A stretch of DNA of 37,266 nucleotides from Candidatus Izemoplasma sp. (lineage in GTDB: Bacteria > Bacillota_I > Bacilli_A > Izemoplasmatales > Izemoplasmataceae), in NCBI GenBank assembly GCA_007132465.1, contig SLOP01000001.1, positions 1 through 37,266 on the forward strand. The letters are read 5' to 3'. Numbering within the stretch: position 1 is the stretch's first letter; the number at the start of each line of letters is the position of its first letter. The notes beneath the pieces are model-generated. The model ran no database searches, was not told the DNA's origin, and was given only the letters and a program-made list of their open reading frames with translations. Positions 1 through 8,665 of this stretch are shown here, one piece after another. The position numbers and the translations under genes are program-made.

Positions 1-1100
1 CCGTCGATGTTATCGATAACGCTAACGCCTTCGAGTGGATCAAACTCAGTGCCAAGAACAATGGTCCTGTCGGTGGCACCTGAAATCACTGGTGGAATGT
101 CATCGTCGACGTCAGAAGGATCAACTACGTGAATGACGACGTTGTCCAGATAGACTGTCGTTAACAGGTTGTCGGTGCCCGTTTCACTGTGTGAAACGGT
201 GCCGAACTCAAAAAGCACAGCGCCGTTATCGTTGGTTTCTAGGTTCATTTGGAACACAAAGGTATAGGTTTCCATCTCGGTTGTCAGGTCGAACACAGTC
301 GGCACCGCAGGTTTTAAGTTCAAAAACCAAGGTGCAGATGGAAACAGTTCGCCAATTTGTACGTGAATTGCGCGTGGATCGTCTGCGCGAGCGTCAAAGG
401 AAACTTCGTAAAACAAGCCTTCTTCGAACGTGATGCCAATGTTTTCAAGGCGTGGCTCCCACATGCCGCCAGAAACGCTGTTGATGGTAACCTTAAGTTC
501 GCCGTCGACGACGCTAAACGTGCCTGTGCCGCCTTCGAGACCATAGGTTGTCGTCCAGAAGGCCATGCCAAGGGCAAAGTCGCCGTTTGGAACCATCTCA
601 TCGCCAACGTCGTCAGGGTTCACGACAACGTCAACAAAACGGGTTTTCTCAGTGCGGTTTCCGGCGCTATCTTCGACAGCATAACGCAAGAAATACACAC
701 CGACAGTAGACGTGTCAACCGTGCCCGTGACCGTGACTAGATGGGTAATATCCCCATCAACATCGTCGATGGCCGTTATGCCTTCCATCGGGTCGAACTC
801 CTCATTCATAAAGATTTCCACATCCACAACACCTTCTAATACCGGTGGTGTGATGTCCGGGGTTGGGTCCGGTGTTGGGTCCGGGGTTGGGTCTGGTGTT
901 GGGTCCGGTGTTGGGTCTGGTGTTGGGTCCGGTGTTGGGTCCGGTGTTGGATCTGGTGTTGGATCTGGTGTTGGATCTGGTGTCGTTTCTACCGGTGTTT
1001 CATCCGGTGTCGTTTCATCGATGATTTCATCAATGCGTTGACACGCGCCAACACTGAAAATCAGTGTCGCCATCAAAACTAAACTCAATACTTTCTTCAT
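1..1100 (-). CDS. Surface lipoprotein with DUF5011-like and carbohydrate-binding domains (3' end outside window)
   Basis: Translating the minus strand from the ATG at 1100 gives 366 open codons to the left edge, so the gene is partial. Residues 1-20 form a lipoprotein signal ending V-G-A-C, with Cys20 as the lipidated residue. Residues about 22-82 are an acidic, Pro/Thr-rich linker containing PDPT repeats. Residues about 85-155 look like a DUF5011/bacterial Ig-like domain (DGDITHLVTVTG, then AVEDSAGNRT). Residues about 160-320 resemble a CBM_4_9 carbohydrate-binding module (starts VPNGDF, ends YLDNVVIHV), and a second DUF5011-like repeat begins near 328. Enzymes such as GH16 laminarinases often have this architecture, but no catalytic domain is visible. 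The start codon is one base after the phosphorylase stop, and GGAGGATAAC serves as ribosome site, so it is the last visible gene of the GH30 operon. It probably binds or degrades glucan at the cell surface. Confidence 0.85.
   Translation of the reverse strand, partial: MKKVLSLVLMATLIFSVGACQRIDEIIDETTPDETPVETTPDPTPDPTPDPTPDPTPDPTPDPTPDPTPDPTPDPTPDPTPDITPPVLEGVVDVEIFMNEEFDPMEGITAIDDVDGDITHLVTVTGTVDTSTVGVYFLRYAVEDSAGNRTEKTRFVDVVVNPDDVGDEMVPNGDFALGMAFWTTTYGLEGGTGTFSVVDGELKVTINSVSGGMWEPRLENIGITFEEGLFYEVSFDARADDPRAIHVQIGELFPSAPWFLNLKPAVPTVFDLTTEMETYTFVFQMNLETNDNGAVLFEFGTVSHSETGTDNLLTTVYLDNVVIHVVDPSDVDDDIPPVISGATDRTIVLGTEFDPLEGVSVIDNID
856..987. repeat. 12-bp tandem repeat encoding the PDPT linker
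   Basis: About eleven back-to-back 12-bp units, close to TCCGGTGTTGGG on the plus strand, with C/T and A/G variants. On the minus strand they encode Asp-Pro-Thr-Pro repeats in the lipoprotein linker. Each unit is a multiple of three, so slippage would change linker length without a frameshift. Confidence 0.92.
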
Positions 1101-1101
1101 G

Positions 1102-4100
1102 TTATCCTCCTATTTTATTCATATATATTTTTAAGCTTTTGTAAATCCCTTTGCGTACATCCTTAGCGGTGGTGCCTTCGAGTTGCTCATCGTAGATGGT
1201 CGTGGTGCTGCGACCGTTGTCAAGTTCGATTTTGTAGATGGCGCATCGCTCGTAGGTACTATCTTTGCTGTGGTTGATGTAGGTCACGTCGGTGGTGCCA
1301 AGAAAGCGGAACGTCAAGGTGCTATCTTCTTTAAAGAAGCGGCGGTGCAGCTTGGGAGCAAACCGTAACGTGAGGATTCCCTTTTCGTAACCGAAAGGCT
1401 TTCCGCCAGTCATCATCACCGTCCACATGTTGAGCGCTTCAACGGTTGAGCCACTTAATCTAGCATAGAATCCTTGACCGTGCAGGCTGGGATCGGGGTT
1501 GTTGGTCGGCACAATGAAACTCGAGTTTTCCAGTGGGCTTCGTCCGTAGACGGCCGGATCCATGAAACAGACGAGGTTGGTGTCGATGGCGTCGTAATAC
1601 GCATCGTATAATCCTGCTTTAAGCAAGCCCAGCAAGTATTTATAGTTCATGTGCAAGAAATTGCTTTCGCGTTCTAGCCACCCTTTGGTGAAGGCGCGGA
1701 TGCGGCCAATTTCATGGTTCTCCCCATCGAGACACGCGCTTGTTTTAAACATTTTAAGCGGTTCGTCGTAGATGTCTGATGCGAGGATTTTATCATGCAT
1801 CGCGTGAAGCTTTTCACGGTTATAATCGGTTTTAAGCAGTCGCGCCGGGGCTTCTAAAAATGCTGGAAGGGCGTGGCGAACGTAGCGTTTGGGAAGCACA
1901 AGGGGATAGGCTTTTTGTGACTTTTTTCCTTTTAGTTCTTCGTATTCGGTCACATCGTAATAAAGGAATGTCGGCACAAGCCCGCCATGCTCGTCGGCGA
2001 GGGAAACCACATGGGTTTCAATGTGTTTTTTAAGCGCTTCAAGGTATTGGCGCAAATCAGTGCTCTTCAGGGTATCAACGCGGCCTTTGAGTCCGAAACG
2101 AATCGCGTCTCGGTAACGGTGCCGCGCATCTAAGCGACCGCGATACGTGTCTGTTTTCTTCATCGCGTGAAACAGCGTGGCAATTTCGGTGGGCACACGC
2201 AACGCGTGGTTATCAAGATGTTCCAACAAGAAGGTGACAATGCGCCATAGTTCAATCGTTTCGCTGACGCCGGAACCAAACAGACCCGGAAGTCCGTTCA
2301 TCGCATCATTCCACCCAGGCTTCTCTGCCTCCATTTCGACGCCGATGCCATCGGGGTCGAGCAAACTGTGTTTGGTGAGCGTGAGCACAAGCAGCTTGGT
2401 CACGAGTGTCGTTCGATAGGTTTCACCGTTGATGAGGCTCCAGGCCGTCGTGTGGGGTGCGCGATCAAACTGCGCCAGTTTGTCTTTATCGAAATGCCGG
2501 AGGCTGTTGTATTGGCGGACGTTGCCCTCGCGGTTAAGCACCGTTTTCTCGCTTTTTGGCAAAACGCTCACGGGGGCGTCGAAAAACGCGTATTTGGGCT
2601 CATCATACAGCAAGGCATGTGTTTTGTCTGGAAAGATGGCGTCGTAATTTTCAATTAGGTCGATGAGATAGGTGAAATGGTCGGTCCAAAACCCTTCCCC
2701 AAAGGCGGCGTCAATCGCCGGCGTCGCTTGGTTGACAATGGCCTCCAGGTATGCTTCGGTCGTGGTGAGCACGCTAATGTTTTCGCGTTCGATGTAGTTG
2801 ACAAGCGTCCCAGGGGTAAACGGTTTATCCAGCAGGGCAATCACATCGTGGTGACGCGAACTAAAATGTGTGGCAATGAGCGCTTCTTTCTCAGTGGTTG
2901 AAAGCGAATCAAGGCGATACTGTACGCCGTTGACCGATAATGGGTTGTACCCATCAAGTTGAATCAGCGACGCAAACACGTGGATGTTGAAATCATCGAC
3001 GAAGGGATGGATAAACGTATCAAGACGACGGTTTTGACACACGTCGCGAAAATTGCCGGCGCCTTGTGAGTAGTACTCGGGGGCGAGGCTAAAAAAGTTG
3101 TAATCTCGTTCGAGGTCGCCGTGGCGACGCGAGTATAGATAATAGATGCTGGTGCCGATTTTTTCCGGGTAGCCACCTCGTAAAAAGTTATCGAGGTAGT
3201 TTTGCTTGATGTAGGCGTTAAATCGGGGATCGGCGGTGCTGGTTTCGACATCGTTCATGAGCTTGTCGATGATGGCTTTTGACTCGTGTTGTTTACGTTC
3301 GAAGGCCGCGGGACGCATCAGGCGTGGAAGCGCGTCAATGAGCACGTCGATGTGCGAGGCATGACCACTCATGGCGTGAATTCGGATGCTTTCACCGGGC
3401 GAAAGCGTCTTCACGGCGGGAATGAAACCACACGATAACTTGTTGGTGGTAATTTGGTTGGCAGCCATGAACTGCGCAAGCGGTGTGTTTGCAAAGTGAG
3501 CGGCGGTGGTTTTGGCGGTGTTGTGACCAAAGATTACTGACTGATCAACAAGCGGCGTTGTCACCGTACCATCCACCATGCCTAGGTAGAAGTTGCCAGC
3601 CTCAACCCCGTTGATTTCACTGGTGTCGTTGGTTGACGCGCGCAAAGTGTAAAATGCCACCTTTTTATCGAGATGTTCGACGTCAATCCATGATGCCAAG
3701 ACATTAGAAACGGCCTTAAATGAATCGTTTTGGATGCCGGCGGGAAGAATCTCTGCTATCCCGTCGAGGATCTCAAACGCCTTGGCTTCATCTGACGTGT
3801 TGGTGATGGTCACATGCCGTACCAACCCGGCGAGCGGTTCGTTGACCAATCCGTGGGTTGTGACCGAAACGCGAAGGCCGCGTTCATCGTTTGTCTCCTC
3901 AAGTGAGAAGGCATCGTGGCTCACGATCATGCGGTTTGGATGCATGCCGTCGACAGCGAAGGGTTCATACACGGTGCCATCGACTTTGATAAACGTTCTG
4001 AAGCCGGTGATGGGTGCCGTCTCGTAGGCCTTGTTGGCAGGGGTGAAGGCCATGATTGGATGGTTTTTATCTTTGAGGCCGTAACCGGCCACACCTTGGC

Positions 4101-4233
4101 CGCGGTTCACGTAAAAGAGCCAAAGCGGAATGCCCATTTTGCCGGCGATGCCGGGCAAAAAGTTCGCGAAGGTTTTTTTCTGGTTGTAATTGTTGATGAT
4201 GAAGTCGCTGCCTTCAAGTCGGTAGTCGCTCAT
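1102..4233 (-). CDS. Large inverting beta-glucan phosphorylase (GH94/GH149/GH161 clan)
   Basis: A 1043-residue cytoplasmic protein without a signal peptide. The N-terminus (FLPGIAGKMGIPLWLFYVNRGQG, then PANKAYE and GFRTFIK) and the central GWNDAMNGLPGLFGSG motif, whose Asp643 matches the general acid of this clan, identify a long glycoside phosphorylase. Cellobiose phosphorylases of GH94 are only about 800 residues. The length and motifs fit better with the beta-1,3-glucan phosphorylase families GH149/GH161, but I cannot separate these by eye. Expected reaction: reversible phosphorolysis of a beta-glucan oligomer to glucose 1-phosphate. It overlaps the upstream GH30 stop by four bases (ATGA), with AGGAGG before the start, which suggests translational coupling. 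Substrate beta-1,3-glucan is inferred from the GH30, GH3 and CBM context; 1,2-beta-oligoglucan is an alternative. Confidence 0.82.
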   Translation of the reverse strand: MSDYRLEGSDFIINNYNQKKTFANFLPGIAGKMGIPLWLFYVNRGQGVAGYGLKDKNHPIMAFTPANKAYETAPITGFRTFIKVDGTVYEPFAVDGMHPNRMIVSHDAFSLEETNDERGLRVSVTTHGLVNEPLAGLVRHVTITNTSDEAKAFEILDGIAEILPAGIQNDSFKAVSNVLASWIDVEHLDKKVAFYTLRASTNDTSEINGVEAGNFYLGMVDGTVTTPLVDQSVIFGHNTAKTTAAHFANTPLAQFMAANQITTNKLSCGFIPAVKTLSPGESIRIHAMSGHASHIDVLIDALPRLMRPAAFERKQHESKAIIDKLMNDVETSTADPRFNAYIKQNYLDNFLRGGYPEKIGTSIYYLYSRRHGDLERDYNFFSLAPEYYSQGAGNFRDVCQNRRLDTFIHPFVDDFNIHVFASLIQLDGYNPLSVNGVQYRLDSLSTTEKEALIATHFSSRHHDVIALLDKPFTPGTLVNYIERENISVLTTTEAYLEAIVNQATPAIDAAFGEGFWTDHFTYLIDLIENYDAIFPDKTHALLYDEPKYAFFDAPVSVLPKSEKTVLNREGNVRQYNSLRHFDKDKLAQFDRAPHTTAWSLINGETYRTTLVTKLLVLTLTKHSLLDPDGIGVEMEAEKPGWNDAMNGLPGLFGSGVSETIELWRIVTFLLEHLDNHALRVPTEIATLFHAMKKTDTYRGRLDARHRYRDAIRFGLKGRVDTLKSTDLRQYLEALKKHIETHVVSLADEHGGLVPTFLYYDVTEYEELKGKKSQKAYPLVLPKRYVRHALPAFLEAPARLLKTDYNREKLHAMHDKILASDIYDEPLKMFKTSACLDGENHEIGRIRAFTKGWLERESNFLHMNYKYLLGLLKAGLYDAYYDAIDTNLVCFMDPAVYGRSPLENSSFIVPTNNPDPSLHGQGFYARLSGSTVEALNMWTVMMTGGKPFGYEKGILTLRFAPKLHRRFFKEDSTLTFRFLGTTDVTYINHSKDSTYERCAIYKIELDNGRSTTTIYDEQLEGTTAKDVRKGIYKSLKIYMNKIGG

Positions 4234-5558
4234 CGTGTTATTCCTCCTAAGCGCAGCGTCGAGATGCTGTGCGGATGTAGTTTGACGGTGCCGTTGCCTT
4301 GAGGCGCTTTGATGGTCAAGGTTGCTTGGTCCTCTGTTTCGTTTTGAAGCACGATAATGATGGTGCCATCTGGGTTTTCAAACGCCACGTGGCGAACGAA
4401 AGGATGGTTAAGCATCGAGCTCACACGATGCGCACCTTCGTCGACGTAACGACTGAAATGGCCAATGGCGTAATATGAGCTGTTGATATGCATAGTGTCA
4501 GTTTTTGTGTCGCAGATAATCGGTGCATCACAGTAGTTGCCGACGTGGTTTGGTCCGCCTTGTTCATCGAGCACGAGGTTCCAGTCAATGTAGCCTTCGC
4601 AGTGATTGGCAATGTCACCAATCATGTTGCGAGCGTAGCGTTCGGCTGTCATGAAATCGTTGAGCCGCACACCGCCTTCAATGCATCCCTCGGTAAAAAG
4701 CAAGTGTTTATCGGGGTGCAAGTCATGTAAGGTCGAGAGGTTTTCAAACGCCTCGCTCACATACCAATGCACGCCAGTGCCCCATACATACTGGTTCGCA
4801 TCGGGGTCTTTCAGGACCGTGTCGCCGCGTTCCACAAGCAGATCGCGATTATGATCCCAGATGATGATTTTCGTGTCTTTATGCGATGATTTTTTAAGTG
4901 TTGGACCGAGGTGGTGTTTGATAAAGTCACGTTCTTCTTCAGCCGTGTACACGCACGAATCCCACGTCTGTGTGGCAGCGGGTTCGTTTTGAACGCTGAT
5001 GGCGAAAACGTCCAATCCTTCGTCGCGCATGGCATCGAGATACTTGAGGTAGTAGCGCGCCCACGCATCGGCGAACTCAGGTTTCAAAGAGCCTCCGTGG
5101 TTCATCGAATTGTTGGTCTTCATCCATGCCGGTGGGCTCCACGGTGATGCGAGCAATCGGACGCCATGACCACGGACGTCGTGTGCCTGTCTAATCATTG
5201 GAATCACAAAGCGGCGTTCTCTGTCAATGCAAAAAGAGTCGAGAGACGCATCGCGGTCGTCGACATAGGTGTAATTATCAAGGGAAAAATCGCAGCTATT
5301 GATGTGCACGCGGCCAAGGTTATACCGAAGGCCCTCGTCACGATCGAAGTACGCTCGGAGGATCGCATCTTGGTTGGGCTTTGACATGCGAAAAAACGTG
5401 TACGCCGCCGCCTCCGTGAAAGCGCCGCCAAACCCAAGCATTCGCTGGTGCTTCTGCGCGAGGTCAACGGTAAGGATGGGCACATCTTCGTGTGGGGCTA
5501 GAACCGATTTTCGTCTCATGAAGCCATGATGCATTGAGGATTCTACCTGTTCAATCAT
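4230..5558 (-). CDS. GH30 family glycoside hydrolase, cytoplasmic
   Basis: A 442-residue retaining glycosidase. Visible landmarks are the family N-terminus GFGGAFTEAAA (residues 42-52), SPWSPPAWMK near 139, the acid/base Glu192 in SVQNEP and the nucleophile Glu290 in LLFTEGC, followed by a C-terminal beta-domain. There is no signal peptide, so it acts on imported oligosaccharides. GH30 includes glucosylceramidases, beta-1,6-glucanases and exo-beta-1,6-glucosidases. Together with a large beta-glucan phosphorylase, removal of beta-1,6 side branches from laminarin-type oligomers is the most plausible role, but this is inferred. The ATG at 5558 follows AGGAGG at good spacing, and it is the first gene of the operon that continues with the phosphorylase and the lipoprotein. 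Repressor-type operators lie upstream. Confidence 0.9.
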   Translation of the reverse strand: MIEQVESSMHHGFMRRKSVLAPHEDVPILTVDLAQKHQRMLGFGGAFTEAAAYTFFRMSKPNQDAILRAYFDRDEGLRYNLGRVHINSCDFSLDNYTYVDDRDASLDSFCIDRERRFVIPMIRQAHDVRGHGVRLLASPWSPPAWMKTNNSMNHGGSLKPEFADAWARYYLKYLDAMRDEGLDVFAISVQNEPAATQTWDSCVYTAEEERDFIKHHLGPTLKKSSHKDTKIIIWDHNRDLLVERGDTVLKDPDANQYVWGTGVHWYVSEAFENLSTLHDLHPDKHLLFTEGCIEGGVRLNDFMTAERYARNMIGDIANHCEGYIDWNLVLDEQGGPNHVGNYCDAPIICDTKTDTMHINSSYYAIGHFSRYVDEGAHRVSSMLNHPFVRHVAFENPDGTIIIVLQNETEDQATLTIKAPQGNGTVKLHPHSISTLRLGGITR

Positions 5559-5617
5559 GGACGCCTCCTGATAGGGATGGCTTGAAAATAAGCACGAATA
5601 TACGTAAGTTAACCTGT

Positions 5618-5681
5618 GCGATAACGTTTTCGCTTATAGAATACCATAGGTGTAAACGTTTTACTATAACGTTTTCGTTAT
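5618..5681 (-). promoter_or_regulatory. Promoter with three LacI-type operator-like sites for the GH30 operon
   Basis: GCGATAACGTTTTCGC at 5618-5633 is palindromic in 14 of 16 positions. GTAAACGTTTTAC lies at 5652-5664 and resembles a cre/LacI-family site. ATAACGTTTTCGTTAT at 5666-5681 has perfect 6-bp arms. The 12-mer ATAACGTTTTCG occurs twice, exactly 45 bp apart. A candidate extended -10 (TGGTATTCT on the minus strand, hexamer 5643-5638) places the first site at the likely transcription start, as expected for repression. The upstream sequence 5559-5617 holds only the leader and ribosome site. Confidence 0.6.
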
Positions 5682-5714
5682 TTCTAAAAAAACTCCGTTT
5701 CTTTACATTTTTTC

Positions 5715-5743
5715 TAAAAAAAGACACCCCGGCATCAGGGTGT
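5715..5743 (-). terminator. Rho-independent terminator of the aldo/keto reductase gene
   Basis: On the minus strand ACACCC (5743-5738) pairs with GGGTGT (5729-5724), followed by seven T residues (5722-5716). It lies just past the stop of the reductase at 5754. Confidence 0.75.
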
Positions 5744-5753
5744 TATCTGGCCT

Positions 5754-6686
5754 TCACCAAGGTAATGGTGCTGGTTTTATGTCGGTTTCATAGAAGGTCT
5801 CTAACGCTTGTTTCAACTCGCAAGGAAACGGAAACGCCTCCGCGTGCAAATGCTCCTTTAGCTGGTGGCTGGTGCGAATGCCGGGAATGACGGTGGTGAT
5901 GGCGTCGTATGACCAAATAAATCCAAGGGCGTATTTGACCAACGCGTCGTCTTGGGTTAACGTTTTCATTTTCTCAACCAGATTATGCCGGCGACATTTG
6001 TCGTGCTGTGTCCAGCGTGAGCGGATGTCGGTGAATGTCATGTCTTTATGGTATTTCCCGGTAAGCCATCCTGAATCCAACGGCACTTTGATAATTAAGG
6101 AGATATTTCGTTTTTTGACTTCCTCAAACATCGTCCGTGGGGCTTGTGAAAACACGTTAAACAACAACTCGATAACCTCGATATCGTCTCGTCTAAGCGC
6201 GAGTTTGAGCTCAGCGGGCGAGTCGATGCTGACGCCGTAGCCAAGAATGCGTCCTGCGGTTTTTAACCTGGCAAGTTCATCAAAATGCCCAGTCTTGCCT
6301 TCAAGGATGGCCTGGTCGGGATTATGCAAAATTACCGAATCGATGTAGGATGTTTGAAGCCGCGTCAAACTGCCTTCGACCGAGGCACGAAGGCGCGTTT
6401 CATTGAAGTCAATGGAACCGTCGGAATGGTGGCCAAACTTTGTGTTGATGACCACGTGGTCGCGGATGCCTTTTAAGGCGTGACCAAGAATCGTCTCGCT
6501 ACGACCGTTCGCGTAGTTGGGTGCGGTGTCATAAAACGTGACGCCCGCGTCATACGCGGCACGCACTAGGCTGATGCCTTCTGTTTCACTCATCGTTTGG
6601 CCGTGAGCGGTGTTACCAAGTGGCCACGCGCCAAAACCTAGACGGCTAATTGCTTTCTTTCCTTTGAGGTAGGGGTTTTTAATCAT
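5754..6686 (-). CDS. Aldo/keto reductase family oxidoreductase
   Basis: A 310-residue TIM-barrel NAD(P)H-dependent reductase. The catalytic tetrad is visible: Asp and Tyr in FYDTAPNYANG, Lys in VVINTKFGHH and His in DSVILHNPD. The C-terminal cofactor region contains TTVIPGIRTSHQLKEHL. The start was set at the ATG at 6686 (MIKNPYLKG) because AGGAGG precedes it at 6-base spacing; the open frame extends further upstream without a ribosome site. It resembles the sugar- or aldose-oxidising AKRs (fucose/galactose dehydrogenase type), but the substrate cannot be read from the sequence. It is transcribed divergently from the Gfo/Idh/MocA gene, suggesting a shared sugar-related role. Confidence 0.85.
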   Translation of the reverse strand: MIKNPYLKGKKAISRLGFGAWPLGNTAHGQTMSETEGISLVRAAYDAGVTFYDTAPNYANGRSETILGHALKGIRDHVVINTKFGHHSDGSIDFNETRLRASVEGSLTRLQTSYIDSVILHNPDQAILEGKTGHFDELARLKTAGRILGYGVSIDSPAELKLALRRDDIEVIELLFNVFSQAPRTMFEEVKKRNISLIIKVPLDSGWLTGKYHKDMTFTDIRSRWTQHDKCRRHNLVEKMKTLTQDDALVKYALGFIWSYDAITTVIPGIRTSHQLKEHLHAEAFPFPCELKQALETFYETDIKPAPLPW

Positions 6687-6715
6687 GCTTTGCCTCCTTG
6701 GATGATGACGCTCGC

Positions 6716-6775
6716 AACCATTATAGCATAAATGGTCGCTTCCGATGATACTGCAGCCATAAAATGCTACAATAA
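6716..6775. promoter_or_regulatory. Divergent promoters for AKR and Gfo/Idh/MocA genes
   Basis: On the minus strand TGCTATAAT (hexamer 6725-6720) is an extended -10. On the plus strand TGCTACAAT (hexamer 6768-6773) is another. Neither has a strong -35. The two are 42 bp apart. Confidence 0.6.
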
Positions 6776-6800
6776 ACTTAGCCATAGGAAGGATGAGACG

Positions 6801-7754
6801 ATGATTCGATTTGGTGTCATTGGTGCTGGGCGCATTGCCCGCACGTTTGCAGAAGCACTGAAAAAGACTGAAGGGTGTGCGTATGCCATCGCCTCACGTG
6901 ATGCCGCTAAAGCCGAAGCATTCAAAACCATGCACGGTTTTGAGGTTGCATATGGTTCGTACGAAGCGATGCTTAACGATCCGCTGGTGGATTGCGTATA
7001 CATAGCCACGCCGCATGCGTTTCACAAAGCGCAGATGCTGCTGGCCATTGACCACGGCAAGGCGGTGCTGTGCGAAAAAGCGTTCACCGTGAATGCCGCT
7101 GAGGCTGAAGAGGTTTTTGCGCGCGCTAAAGCGCAAGGGGTCTTCGTGATGGAAGCGATGTGGAGTCGCTTTTTACCGACGGTGCGAGCGGTGGTGAGGC
7201 GGGTTCATGAGCACGTCATTGGAACACCATGCCGCCTTGACATTGATTTTTCTTTTTTGGGCGATCCGAACGACACCCGGCTTTATGATCCAAAGCTTGG
7301 TGGCGGCGCGTTGCTTGATATTGGTGTCTATGCCATCACGTTTGCCAACCTTATTTTCGGTGCGCCCGAGCGAATTGAAACCACCGCTGAGATGCATGAT
7401 CAAGGCGTCGATATCGCCGAAACCATCACGTATCACTACGTACATGCTACGGCGACGATGCGGGTTGGATTTACGGAAAATCGTCCGATTGAGGCGAGGC
7501 TTTATGGAAGCGAGGGTTCCATACGTATGCCGTGGTTTTGGCAGATGGAGACGGCACACCGTTATGATAAAGGCGGTGTCTTGATTGAAACCCTGTCTCA
7601 CCCACACCGCGCAAACGGGTTTGAATACCAAATTGACGAAGTTATTCGATGTTTAGAAGCGAACAAGCTTGAAAGCGATTGGATGCCACACCGAACCACC
7701 CTCGACATCCTCCGCCAAATGGACACGCTTCGCCACCGGTGGTCGATGAACTAG
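6801..7754 (+). CDS. Gfo/Idh/MocA family NAD(P)-dependent oxidoreductase
   Basis: A 317-residue dehydrogenase. The Rossmann motif GVIGAGRIA begins at residue 5. CEKAFTVN corresponds to the family's E-K-P segment holding the catalytic lysine. EAMWSRFLP and the C-terminal GGGALLDIGVY are typical of the subgroup that includes dihydrodiol dehydrogenase-like and glucose-fructose oxidoreductase-like proteins. The ATG at 6801 was chosen because AGGAAGG lies 9 bases upstream and an extended -10 promoter precedes it. It probably oxidises or reduces a sugar or inositol-type substrate; the exact substrate is unknown. The Pro-to-Ala change in the EKP motif is seen in parts of the family and is not by itself a sign of inactivity. 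Confidence 0.88.
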   Translation: MIRFGVIGAGRIARTFAEALKKTEGCAYAIASRDAAKAEAFKTMHGFEVAYGSYEAMLNDPLVDCVYIATPHAFHKAQMLLAIDHGKAVLCEKAFTVNAAEAEEVFARAKAQGVFVMEAMWSRFLPTVRAVVRRVHEHVIGTPCRLDIDFSFLGDPNDTRLYDPKLGGGALLDIGVYAITFANLIFGAPERIETTAEMHDQGVDIAETITYHYVHATATMRVGFTENRPIEARLYGSEGSIRMPWFWQMETAHRYDKGGVLIETLSHPHRANGFEYQIDEVIRCLEANKLESDWMPHRTTLDILRQMDTLRHRWSMN

Positions 7755-7770
7755 CCAAACGAGTGACAAA

Positions 7771-7798
7771 AAAACGAGGACGTCGTCGTCCTCGTTTT
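7771..7798. terminator. Bidirectional terminator between convergent genes
   Basis: AAAACGAGGACG (7771-7782) and CGTCCTCGTTTT (7787-7798) form a perfect 12-bp stem with a TCGT loop. A-rich and T-rich flanks let it serve both the oxidoreductase to the left and the reductase to the right. Confidence 0.92.
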
Positions 7799-7805
7799 TG
7801 ATTTT

Positions 7806-8636
7806 TCAGTTATCCCAGCGACGGGGATCGCCTTGAATCGAATCGAGCGTTTCCATGTCGTCGTGATCAATGTCAAAGTCCACGGCCGCGTTTTCTTCGA
7901 TGCGTGCGGCGTGGGTTGATTTAGGAAGGGGGGCGGTGTTTTTTTGTAGGCAATAGCGAATGCATATTTGTGCTGGTGTGACGCGATATTTTTTGGCCAT
8001 GGTGACAATCTGGTCGTTGGATAGCGCGTACCCGATAGCCAATGGCGAGTAGGCGACGATTTGGATGTTCATCCTCTGACAATAGGCATGAAGGGCATTG
8101 TTATCGAGGCCAATGAAATACGCAATTTGGTTGACATGAGGGACGGTGTCGCTGTGAGCCAGGATGTTTTCGATGTCGCGAACCGCGAAGTTTGACACGC
8201 CGATGGCACGAAATTTACCCTCGTGGTAGGCCTCTTCCATCGCTCGCCAGGCGGCAACGTTGCCTTCGTCGCAGTTTTTCCCCATTTCACTCCATGGCCA
8301 CGGCGCATGAATCAAGAAAAGATCGACATAACCGATATTCAGCGCATCCATGGTTTCTTGGATGGCCGCCTTGGCGCCTTCGTACGTTTTAATGTGGCTT
8401 TCGAGTTTTGAGGTGACAAAGATGGCTTCGCGTGGAAGGCCGGCATCGCGTACGGCCCGACCAACCGCGATTTCGTTTTGGTACCCGGCAGCGGTATCGA
8501 TGTGACGATACCCGTGTTTAAGCGCATGAGTCACCGCGCGGTAGCCGTCTTCGTCGGTCATCTGCCACGTCCCGAGACCGAGTTTAGGTAGTTTAACGCC
8601 GTTTGATAACGTGTACGTCTGGTTGAGGATGTTCAT
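7806..8636 (-). CDS. Aldo/keto reductase, 2,5-diketogluconate reductase-like
   Basis: A 276-residue AKR, full family length. The N-terminal beta-hairpin (TYTLSNGVKLPKLGLGTWQM) precedes GYRHIDTAAGYQNE, carrying the catalytic Asp and Tyr. The Lys is in IFVTSKLESH and the His in VDLFLIHAPWPW. GKFRAIGVSNF and the C-terminal KSTHAARIEEN are typical of the AKR5-type group in Gram-positive bacteria, which reduces small aldehydes, methylglyoxal or diketogluconate. The start at 8636 follows AAGGAGATGAAACC. It lies 29 bp after the amidase stop and is probably the last gene of the nucleoside phosphorylase-amidase-reductase transcription unit, ending at the strong hairpin downstream. Confidence 0.9.
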   Translation of the reverse strand: MNILNQTYTLSNGVKLPKLGLGTWQMTDEDGYRAVTHALKHGYRHIDTAAGYQNEIAVGRAVRDAGLPREAIFVTSKLESHIKTYEGAKAAIQETMDALNIGYVDLFLIHAPWPWSEMGKNCDEGNVAAWRAMEEAYHEGKFRAIGVSNFAVRDIENILAHSDTVPHVNQIAYFIGLDNNALHAYCQRMNIQIVAYSPLAIGYALSNDQIVTMAKKYRVTPAQICIRYCLQKNTAPLPKSTHAARIEENAAVDFDIDHDDMETLDSIQGDPRRWDN

Positions 8637-8665
8637 GGTTTCATCTCCTTTATGATGTGTAGACT

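Noticed and set aside
712-1041. Plus-strand frame with Gly-Val-Gly-Ser repeats
   Set aside because: It is the antisense reading of the PDPT linker of the minus-strand lipoprotein, with no ribosome site.
5955-5970. AACGTTTT inside the aldo/keto reductase gene, similar to the glucan operators
   Set aside because: It lies in coding sequence, lacks the CG after TTTT and the palindromic arms, and is far from any promoter.
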